Shown here piece by piece: positions 1 to 6,508 of a stretch of DNA of 12,754 nt. Below the pieces are notes generated by a model. The model worked only from the letters and a program-made list of their open reading frames with translations. It made no database searches and was not told where the DNA came from. The stretch lies in assembly GCA_001839685.1 (NCBI GenBank), contig MLAK01001201.1, positions 1 through 12,754 of the forward strand. The letters run 5' to 3'. This DNA comes from Tritrichomonas foetus (Eukaryota > Parabasalia > Tritrichomonadida > Tritrichomonadidae). Made by a program: the position numbers and the translations under genes. Numbering within the stretch: the stretch's first letter is position 1; the number at the start of each line of letters is the position of its first letter.

Positions 1-7
1 AATTTTG

Positions 8-48
8 AGTTGGGATAAGTTGAAGCGAAGCTGCAACTTATCACAACT
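8..48. repeat. Imperfect hairpin with GAA loop
   Basis: Bases 8-12 pair with 44-48, 14-22 (GATAAGTTG) pair with 34-42 (CAACTTATC), and 24-26 (AGC) pair with 30-32 (GCT), leaving loop GAA at 27-29. The two interruptions are single mismatches (13/43 and 23/33). That gives 17 base pairs, the longest foldback noticed in the window. It could be an RNA structure at the 3' end of a gene outside the window, the end of a mobile element, or a cruciform. No element end could be identified. Confidence 0.6.
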
Positions 49-280
49 TATAGGTCTACTAATAGAACTATGGCCAAGCTTTCTAAATTTTGGAATATTT
101 TTGGTCGTAATAGAGATGTATAATGAAATGGTTTATAGCGCGGACCCTAGTAATATTATAATTGATAAATGATTAATCTTCAATTTTGCCAATACAAAAC
201 TGACTAGCACGATTTCACCTTAAATTGGTCATACTGGACTTCCCTTTTGATAGAAATCTAATTCAATAGTATTGAATTAA
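49..280. other. Spacer before the surface-protein gene
   Basis: This stretch has no recognisable gene. A 17-codon ORF begins at ATG 70 and ends at TAA 121-123; it resembles nothing known and is probably chance. In the frame of the following gene there is a stop (TAA) at 278-280, so any start or signal peptide for that gene would have to lie after 280, be in another frame, or be joined by splicing. No signal-peptide-like hydrophobic segment was seen in the forward frames here. Confidence 0.4.
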
Positions 281-1345
281 ATATCACTTCATTTTAAAAG
301 ATTTTTTTTTAATGCACGTAGCATTGGATACTTAACTCCTTTTGTTGAAAGCGCAGGAAGCTTGGTTAAAATCAATAGTGATAGATATTCAAACAAGCCT
401 TCGTGCAAATTGTCATTTACTTCTTTATACTATCATGAAAACGTTAAAGATATTAAAACTAGTTTCGAAAATTTCGACACGGAAAATTATGTCCCTGGTA
501 ATTTATACTACATTTGCGGATTTCAAGATGTTGATCTGCAAAAATTAAATCCAGGTTGGAAGGAGATAGGTTCACGAACTCGCGTATTGTTCAATTTGGG
601 CGCACCAGGACAATTTTGTAGAGGCGATCATCAACCACATGATGCTGGAACAGAATTATACTCACATTCTGTAGATTCGATTGTTAAATCAGAAGCAAAA
701 TTGCTACCTCAAGTAGGTGATGGAGAAAAGCGTCGCATTCTTTTGCCTAAGGGTCATTATCAAATTTTTGTTGGTGACTGCGACCTTTCAATTGAATCCA
801 CTGACCTTGCTTATATCGAAATTTTTGCAACATCAGAAAAGAAACATTTCAAAGCAGATGTCCAAGGACCAGTCATAGTTGGAGGTGAAACCACGACTGC
901 AGATTTCACAACAACACTCGATTTCCAAACCAAACTCTTTCCTTTCTTCCAAATCAAGGGAAATAGATTTACATTGAAGGTGAGCCATTTAGGAGAAAGT
1001 GAAGAAAATTTTCGATTTATGTTCGGAAAAACTGATCGCAGCATTTGGAAAATTGAGACCCAAAGTGGTATGGGTACTTTCTACGGAAGTGAAGCCAGTT
1101 CATCAAGTGGTTGTGTTTTAAAGTTTGAAGACGTTTCATTTCCTTATATCATTGGTCAATCAGAATGGGACAAAACAATTTTCGGAAAAACAACTGATTC
1201 AAGTGCCACAACAAATGTATTGGGTATTGTTCTCGGTTGTGTCTTTGGATTTATTGCACTCGCAGCAATCATTGCAGGTATCGTTGTTGCAGTTATCTGT
1301 ATTAGAAAGAAAAAGAATAACAACAATGGTGGAAATGAAGTATAA
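281..1345 (+). CDS. Type I membrane surface protein, 5' end unresolved
   Basis: The frame is open from 281 to the TAA at 1343-1345. Counting from the TTG codon at 362, it encodes about 327 residues: a long soluble region (1-285) with a few cysteines, then a hydrophobic membrane span of about 28 residues (286-313), then a short basic tail (RKKK followed by Asn/Gly). That is the topology of trichomonad single-pass surface proteins with an extracellular N-terminus. I recognise no named domain in the ectodomain. The 5' end is odd: there is no in-frame ATG between 281 and the one at about 1019, and no signal peptide. Position 362 is only a TTG, not a credible nuclear start. Either a short exon lies upstream, or the gene is 5'-truncated or frameshifted (a T9 run at 302-310 is a possible slip site). 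No TAAA overlaps the stop; one occurs about 15 bases downstream. Coding composition is good, so the frame is real, but whether the gene is intact is uncertain. Confidence 0.7.
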   Translation: MSLHFKRFFFNARSIGYLTPFVESAGSLVKINSDRYSNKPSCKLSFTSLYYHENVKDIKTSFENFDTENYVPGNLYYICGFQDVDLQKLNPGWKEIGSRTRVLFNLGAPGQFCRGDHQPHDAGTELYSHSVDSIVKSEAKLLPQVGDGEKRRILLPKGHYQIFVGDCDLSIESTDLAYIEIFATSEKKHFKADVQGPVIVGGETTTADFTTTLDFQTKLFPFFQIKGNRFTLKVSHLGESEENFRFMFGKTDRSIWKIETQSGMGTFYGSEASSSSGCVLKFEDVSFPYIIGQSEWDKTIFGKTTDSSATTNVLGIVLGCVFGFIALAAIIAGIVVAVICIRKKKNNNNGGNEV

Positions 1346-1743
1346 TCTTTAAGACGATATTAAAACAATCTTTCATATGAAACAAACCATTTTTTAATCA
1401 TCGTTTACTTTTCTATCGTTTCACTTTATTTTTCATCTTGTTACTCAGAAAAGTCACTCTAACCATAGATCTCATATGATATTTTATGAAAGTATTTATA
1501 TTTCATTACAATCAATGACATCTTCACTTTTCTATGAGAATCCAGTTATCATGTCAAGTGCTTATCCACATAAAGGCTAATCAAAATAAAAATAATCAAC
1601 AAGCGCCACTATTCACAACAGTTTATTTGTTGATCCAAGAAAAAAAATGTTTCGACAATTCCTCCAATCATTTTATTCATAATGTTTAATCACAGAATAA
1701 AAAAAAGTCTACTAAACTTTATCATTAATCCTGTTTATCAATC

Positions 1744-1774
<31 letters not shown>

Positions 1775-1790
1775 ACAAAAAAAAGATGCC
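1346..1790. other. AT-rich spacer
   Basis: No convincing gene. It contains an 8-bp inverted repeat, ATCAACAA at 1595-1602 and TTGTTGAT at 1627-1634, with a 24-base loop, and it ends in the A tract described separately. A 75-codon frame overlapping the end of the surface-protein gene (1125-1352) is a shadow of that gene. Confidence 0.5.
1744..1772 (+). repeat. A29 tract
   Basis: An uninterrupted run of 29 A residues, followed by TAAC and a second short A run. It lies about 400 bases past the surface-protein stop, so it is not that gene's direct poly(A) tail. It may be a simple homopolymer that has grown by slippage. A similar A28 tract occurs at 5094-5121. Exact length in the genome may differ, since homopolymers are error-prone in sequencing. 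Confidence 0.9.
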
Positions 1791-2387
1791 TCATTTCGTG
1801 GACTTCAATTTTTCCAACAACAAAGCGATTACTTCAAGCATAGATCTGGTGAGGAGTGCGACAGATGCTTGTTCTTCTTCACGATCCTTATTCTTCTTCA
1901 CTATGATTTCCTCCCTTTGTTTAATGGTCTCACCACTGACTCATATTAGCGCAGGTACGCATCAAAGTTGGATCAAAGGGAAGGCTTTGGTTGTAAATTG
2001 TATTTGAGATTCTGCGTTTCCTTCAGATTGTAATGATATCATCGCTATTTGATCATCTAATTCTATTTAATACGTATTATCGGCTTGAATAAAAGTATCG
2101 CCTTTAGGTTCAAATAAGCACAGCGGTGGATGATGTAATATAGATTATTTAGAACGCATATTTGGCTAAAAAGTTACCTTTTTGAGAATTTAAGAGGTAC
2201 GAATAAATGATTAATTATTGATATCAATTTTGTTTCATCATGTAATTCTGATGACTATATATGGAATCCTTCATTTATTAATTATTTAAATGATGATAAC
2301 AAGAAAATTTTAATGATTTAGAGAATATTCATCAACTTCTCCGACAGTTAAATCGAAATCAGAACCGGAAATAATAGTTGTGGATTT
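1791..2387 (-). pseudogene. Possible decayed protein gene, family unknown
   Basis: Reading the minus strand, an uninterrupted run of 49 codons (1940 down to a TGA at 1791-1793) encodes a charged, helical, coiled-coil-like C-terminus (for example KKNKDREEEQ, then LLTRSMLEVIALLLEKL). The same frame continues upstream to about 2130, broken by TGA at 1941-1943, TGA at 1962-1964 and TAA at 2067-2069. Farther upstream, protein-like segments sit in shifted frames: 2174-2254 (SSELHDETKLISIINHLF...) and 2310-2387 (SGSDFDLTVGEVDEYSLN). GC rises to about 42% over 1801-1980, like the true genes here and unlike the spacers. I infer a gene relic with at least three stops and one or more frameshifts. I cannot name the family. 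The plus-strand ORF at 1786-2007 is then a shadow. AT-rich DNA easily yields deceptive frames, so confidence is limited. Confidence 0.35.
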
Positions 2388-2560
2388 GGTAAATATATAT
2401 ATATTTTCTTTCTTTTTCCTTTTTACTAAATTACTTACAAAAAATAAAAATATAAAAACATTTTGAACAAAAACTTTTCCCTCTTGATAGTATAAATTCA
2501 GGTGCTCAACTTAATATCTTCACACATATTACATAACATATAATGATATATTGTGCAAAT
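2388..2560. other. AT-rich spacer
   Basis: Low-complexity AT and pyrimidine-rich sequence between the putative relic and the 3' end of the RING gene. It includes an (AT)n stretch at about 2394-2404. No gene was seen. Confidence 0.5.
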
Positions 2561-4660
2561 TTAAGCGTATGTAACAATTTGTCGAATTTTAGAGTTTGGT
2601 TCTCTACAAAATGGACACTGTGAAGACGTTTGGAACCAATGTGCTGAACATTCTTTACAGATTGAGTGCCCACATGGTAAAATGATCACATTTACTGGAG
2701 AATCATAACAAATTGGACAAACTCCATCTTCCCCACAGTCAACTCTTGGAACAGCCTTGTCAATTCCAGCCTTACATAGTCCGCATCTTTTTGGCTTCTT
2801 TTCCAACTTATTCCAACATTCCTGGCAATAAATACAATGTCCACATGGTGAAAAATGAAACCTTGTTGCATCTTTTCCACATTCTTTGCATGCTGAAGGT
2901 AGAGGTTCAAGATCATCAAGACATTTTCGATTAAGAATGTTGTTTGGATTCGCTATTAATTCATAATTACCAATTCCGACAATGTAGCTATTAGTAACTG
3001 ATATAAAATATTTGGAATCAATTTTAAAGAAGCGTTTATCATAATTTCTATGATGATGTTTATCTTCACACGAATAACAATCCATAATATTTCTTACCTT
3101 CTTATGATTAAAACTATCACCAAAATTATCGTTATCAGTATATATGATGTCGTGATTGTTGTCAATGAGGCGAATAAGGTTTGATTGAGCTGTGAATGAT
3201 TGTATTGAATTTGTATTGAGCGGATTCACTAAGTTTTGCATTAAAACATTTGAGAAATTGCCAAAACCGCCATGATGAATTCTTGTTGCGTATCTAAACG
3301 GTCCAAAAATGTAAATTTGATCAGCTACACAAGATCCGCCAGTATATAAATTCAAGCCATATTCAAATCCACCTGCAAAAGTGCAATCATTTATTTTTGC
3401 ATAGCCGTTATCACAAATATCAATACCACTTACACGACATTCATGAAAAATGCAATTTTTAACTTTCACATTTTGTGTTCCAATGACTCTCAATCCATTT
3501 TCAGTGCAATACCTAAATGTACATCCTTTCAAATAAAGGTGACTTTGTTCTGTTGCTGTAATTCCACGAATAATTGATGATTCAAATAAAGTATTCTGAC
3601 AAATTAAATGTGAATCATCATATAAATTCAAAAGAGCCCATTTAGAACCAGAAAAAACACAATTATCAATCATAACTTTTGAATTTTGAAGGCAACGAAA
3701 ACCTCCTTTTCTACTATTTTCAATTTGTGAATCGATAAGAGCTAAATTACTCTTTTCTACAGTTATTGAAACGCCATTTGAGTTCATAATTTTACAGTTT
3801 TTGATAATATTTTTGTTCGTAGATTTATCAATGAAAATAGCGCCAGTCAAATTATTTGTGAAAACACAATCATGTAAATTAATGGTTCCATTGATATTAC
3901 TGATACCTTTTTTCTTGGAATCTTTAAGGACACAATTTAAAAGAGTGATCTCGGATTCGGTTTTGACTGATATTAAATTAGCTTCACAATCTGCAAAAGT
4001 ACTATTTTGGCTCAAACATTTTGAATTCCCTGTTACTGAAAGGCAGGACTGACCACAACTCCATAATACGCAACTTTCAAGAGTTAGTTCTGAATATTCA
4101 TCAACACAAATTCCATAAAGTTTTGTATGTGTAAATGATGAATTAATTATTTGACATTTGCTTGAATTTGTTACAGAAATAAAATAATCAACACCATCAA
4201 GAGGTTTTTCAAAAACACAATCATTTAAAATTAATGTTGAACGAATAACTGAGATGGACCCGTTTAGCTGGAGACCGTTTATTTCCACTTTTCCAACATC
4301 TTTTAATTCGATTTTATGGCAAAAATAAGTCCAGTCTGGTCGAAAATTTAGTTTCATTGAATAATAAAAGGTAAGATCCATATTCGGTGACTCTTTTTCA
4401 CGATCTTGCCTTAAAACAAAATATTCAGATAAAATATTGTCATTTCTGCGAGGAGGAACAATTTTTGGGATGTCTGAAAAACGAACTTCATCGCGTTTTG
4501 GGGCATCTTCGAACTTTTTCATAAAACCAAAAACGTTTTTGTTAGGATTGAAATTCGAATGATGACTTTGATTGTAATTTTGATTCTGATTTTGATTTGG
4601 ATTTGGCGTATGGAAAAAATCGTTTCCTCGAATAGGATGGAAAGGCATATGATTTCTCAT
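2561..4660 (-). CDS. Beta-helix protein with two C-terminal RING fingers, probable E3 ubiquitin ligase
   Basis: The 699-residue protein starts at ATG 4658-4660. Its N-terminus is low-complexity and Asn/Gln-rich (about 15-42). From about 120 to 475 there is a striking 23-residue periodicity: an [N/S]-x-[C/S]-x-[F/L/I] motif places a hydrophobic residue at 150, 176, 199, 222, 245, 267, 291, 313, 336, 359, 382, 405, 428, 451 and 474. That is about 15 coils of a right-handed parallel beta-helix (NosD/pectate-lyase-like fold). Two C3HC4 RING fingers follow: the first with C591, C594, C606, H608, C612, C615, C626 and C629, the second with C648, C651, C663, H665, C668, C671, C682 and C685. RING domains recruit ubiquitin-charged E2 enzymes, so a cytosolic or nuclear ubiquitin ligase is likely, with the beta-helix as inferred substrate-binding module (compare FBXO11, a beta-helix SCF subunit). 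There is no signal peptide or membrane span. The stop runs into TAAA, the trichomonad poly(A) signal. Confidence 0.9.
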   Translation of the reverse strand: MRNHMPFHPIRGNDFFHTPNPNQNQNQNYNQSHHSNFNPNKNVFGFMKKFEDAPKRDEVRFSDIPKIVPPRRNDNILSEYFVLRQDREKESPNMDLTFYYSMKLNFRPDWTYFCHKIELKDVGKVEINGLQLNGSISVIRSTLILNDCVFEKPLDGVDYFISVTNSSKCQIINSSFTHTKLYGICVDEYSELTLESCVLWSCGQSCLSVTGNSKCLSQNSTFADCEANLISVKTESEITLLNCVLKDSKKKGISNINGTINLHDCVFTNNLTGAIFIDKSTNKNIIKNCKIMNSNGVSITVEKSNLALIDSQIENSRKGGFRCLQNSKVMIDNCVFSGSKWALLNLYDDSHLICQNTLFESSIIRGITATEQSHLYLKGCTFRYCTENGLRVIGTQNVKVKNCIFHECRVSGIDICDNGYAKINDCTFAGGFEYGLNLYTGGSCVADQIYIFGPFRYATRIHHGGFGNFSNVLMQNLVNPLNTNSIQSFTAQSNLIRLIDNNHDIIYTDNDNFGDSFNHKKVRNIMDCYSCEDKHHHRNYDKRFFKIDSKYFISVTNSYIVGIGNYELIANPNNILNRKCLDDLEPLPSACKECGKDATRFHFSPCGHCIYCQECWNKLEKKPKRCGLCKAGIDKAVPRVDCGEDGVCPICYDSPVNVIILPCGHSICKECSAHWFQTSSQCPFCREPNSKIRQIVTYA

Positions 4661-4918
4661 GAGATTGTCGATTTTATTACAATTCGAATTTTGAATGTAA
4701 AATTTTGATGAATAATCAAAAAATGATCAACAGATTCAATTATGAACAAATTTAGGGTGAAATGTTATTTGGCCGGCTATATAATCACATAATTTCAATC
4801 TGAGATTCCTAGCATGAACTAATCAGAATACAAGCTGATTAATAAAAAAATTGAGCTCACATACTTTTATTTTCACTATTGTTCCATCACTATGGAATAG
4901 AATAAGAATTAACCAATT
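4661..4918. other. Spacer upstream of the RING gene
   Basis: AT-rich, and it should hold the promoter of the minus-strand RING gene. An inverted repeat TAATCAG (4820-4826) / CTGATTA (4835-4841) has an 8-base loop. On the plus strand TCACTATT (4873-4880) fits the trichomonad initiator consensus TCAYTWYT, with a near copy TCACTATG at 4887-4894. Both lie upstream of the small ORF at 4919. Confidence 0.35.
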
Positions 4919-5071
4919 ATGAATATTCGTCAAAACATCATGTTGGATAATTTTCATCCAGAACATTTCTTGTCATTTTTCTTGCCTGTTGTAGACTTAA
5001 AAAGAATGGCTAATACTAAAGTGAGACAAAGGCTATCTCTGATGATACAAACTAAGCTTTTGCAGGCTTAA
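4919..5071 (+). CDS. Possible small gene, 50 residues, function unknown
   Basis: An ATG-started ORF of 50 codons. The second half is amphipathic and helical (FLSFFLPVVDLKRMANTKVR, then a leucine-rich end), and it loosely recalls the BESS-type helical motif; this resemblance is weak. Supporting context: two initiator-like TCACTAT sites 24-46 bases upstream, a stop that reads TAAAAAA (poly(A) signal overlapping the stop), and an A28 tract 22 bases after the stop, about where a trichomonad mRNA would be polyadenylated. The same frame upstream holds TAG and TAA after an ATG at 4892, so it may be a 5'-truncated remnant or processed copy, or simply a chance ORF. Confidence 0.25.
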   Translation: MNIRQNIMLDNFHPEHFLSFFLPVVDLKRMANTKVRQRLSLMIQTKLLQA

Positions 5072-5093
5072 AAAACATAAGAAAATAATCAAC

Positions 5094-5121
5094 AAAAAAA
5101 AAAAAAAAAAAAAAAAAAAAA
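5094..5121 (+). repeat. A28 tract
   Basis: An uninterrupted run of 28 A residues in the spacer between the RING gene and the E2F-like gene, 22 bases after the stop of the small ORF at 4919-5071. It is either a slippage-grown homopolymer or the tail of a retrocopied transcript. On the minus strand it creates a run of Phe codons in an ORF at 5033-5239, which is not a gene. Confidence 0.9.
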
Positions 5122-5423
5122 TGTTCGAATAATATTCAATAAGCTTACAAGCTTTTTTAACCTTATAGATAAAGAAAATATCTTCTAAAAATTGATTTTT
5201 AAATAAGCAGTTTATCAAGCAAACATAGTATAAGATCAAAAAGTAAAAATGATGATAAAGAGATAAATATATAAGATATTGTTGAGTAGATTTGTTTTAA
5301 TTATTGATGATATTTTTAAATATAGTTAATTTATTGGAGTTGGTGGGAGTAACATTCGTATACGGTTCTCAATAATGCTTTGAACGGGAAATCAAATTAT
5401 TATAACAATTTTTTTCGAAGTTT
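5122..5423. other. AT-rich spacer
   Basis: Holds the 3' flank of the minus-strand E2F-like gene. Two AAGCTT palindromes lie close together at about 5140-5153. No gene or named element was seen. Confidence 0.45.
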
Positions 5424-6077
5424 TCATTCATTTCCACTACATAGCATTTCTGAAATCATTTGAGACATTTTGGAAATATCAATTGGTGTGTTAGTTTTTA
5501 TGTCAGATATTAGTTGATAGTTGGATGTTTTTTTATTTCGTCCAGGAACTTTCTTAATTAACCTTAAAAATTCAAGTGCATTCATTATATCATAGATTCT
5601 TCTTGCATCAATTGAACAAAATTGTTGGCATGTTTCCATTGATAAAACATTAAACCTCTGAAAAAGATACATTATTTGGTGAGTTGCAATAAAATGTTGG
5701 TTCAATGGTTTGGCCTTAGGTGATGGTTTCTCGCCATCTGTTTGTGGTGGCTGTTTATCCAAGCCAAATGGAATAAAATGTGGTTGAATATCATCAATTG
5801 GAACATTTTCACACAAATAGCGATTTCTAACGTCATCAACATTTTTTTGTTCGATTTTAGGAGGTTCTCCAAGAATAAATTGTTGAGGAGGAACATTGTT
5901 AGTTGGTGGACCACTAATAAAAGGGACTGCAAAAAGATTTTCTTCGTTTATTTCAGGAACATGTGGAATAGATTTCCAAAAACTGTCTCCCGTTGTTTCA
6001 TATTCACTGTCGATACATTCATCACTGAGTGAATGAGTGAAATCCATGAAACCTTCATCAAAATCATATGATTTCAT
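5424..6077 (-). CDS. E2F-like winged-helix transcription factor, short form
   Basis: A 217-residue protein. The start is ATG at 6075-6077; the codon before it is GTG and is not used. The first 120 residues are acidic and proline-rich without a recognised fold. Residues about 125-190 match the E2F/DP winged-helix DNA-binding domain: a leucine/phenylalanine-rich helix, then the signature ARRIYDIMNALEFLRLIKK at 158-176, containing RRIYD (159-163), the DNA-contacting motif of E2F proteins. The wording is closer to E2F (RRIYDITNVLE) than to DP. A nuclear regulator of cell-cycle genes is the family role. It is odd in being short: only about 27 residues follow the winged helix, so the canonical leucine-zipper/marked-box dimerisation region and the C-terminal pocket-protein-binding region are absent, and the usual Trp after the wing is not seen. 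It may act with a partner or as a repressor. Upstream lies an overlapping ORF (6064-6174). Confidence 0.82.
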   Translation of the reverse strand: MKSYDFDEGFMDFTHSLSDECIDSEYETTGDSFWKSIPHVPEINEENLFAVPFISGPPTNNVPPQQFILGEPPKIEQKNVDDVRNRYLCENVPIDDIQPHFIPFGLDKQPPQTDGEKPSPKAKPLNQHFIATHQIMYLFQRFNVLSMETCQQFCSIDARRIYDIMNALEFLRLIKKVPGRNKKTSNYQLISDIKTNTPIDISKMSQMISEMLCSGNE

Positions 6078-6174
6078 CACTTTTGCTCCTTAAAATCTTC
6101 TGATGTAACCGTTTCTTGAACAATTTTCTGAAAACATCTTTCTCAAATTTCTCCGGGAAATAAGTTGAAAACAT
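6064..6174 (-). other. 36-codon upstream ORF overlapping the E2F-like start
   Basis: Starts at ATG 6172-6174 and stops at TGA 6064-6066, so it covers the E2F-like ATG (6075-6077) in another frame and ends 14 bases into that gene. The peptide is basic and amphipathic (MFSTYFPEKF, then FRKLFKKRLHQK). If transcription starts upstream of 6174, it would be translated first and could dampen E2F-like translation. Trichomonad 5' UTRs are usually very short, so it may not be in the mRNA at all. A chance ORF of this length is not unlikely. Confidence 0.2.
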
Positions 6175-6508
6175 TGGTCAAAAAATTTTACCTGATGATT
6201 ATCAATTTGAATCAACACAATTAATGGCACTATACTGTAGCTGTCATTATCATTCTAATTATGAATAATCTAATTTCCAAATTTGATAAGTGCATATACA
6301 CTTTTTGACAAAACTTTAAATTTTACTATAGTTGTTGTTATTTGGAAAATGATGAACAATAGTGTTTATTCGCTAGAATTCTAAAAATTTGGTGAATCAT
6401 TTGATTACAATAATAATGGTATCATATCTATATTTCAGGAAATTCTAGCATGATAAAAGTAAAAAAACAATGATAGAATATGTTGTGTTAAGAATTTAGA
6501 AATCAAAA
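6175..6508. other. Spacer between BTB/F5/8C gene and E2F-like gene
   Basis: AT-rich and without a credible gene. It should include the E2F-like promoter and the 3' flank of the F5/8C gene, whose TGA stop is followed by CTAAATTC about 12 bases on, a possible TAAA poly(A) signal. Confidence 0.45.

Noticed and set aside
281..361. Possible intron joining an upstream exon to the surface-protein gene
   Set aside because: No trichomonad-type donor (GTAYGT-like) or acceptor (ACTAACACACAG-like) was found, so splicing is left only as a possibility.
1781..1793. 13-base match AAAGATGCCTCAT shared with the region near 8064
   Set aside because: One shared 13-mer is about what chance predicts in a 12.7-kb AT-rich window, and the flanks differ.
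1786..2007. Plus-strand 73-codon ORF with an ATG
   Set aside because: Not protein-like compared with the charged coiled-coil frame on the opposite strand of the same stretch; kept as the probable shadow of a relic.
5033..5239. Minus-strand ORF with a Phe run
   Set aside because: The Phe run is the A28 tract read backwards, and the rest is AT-driven.
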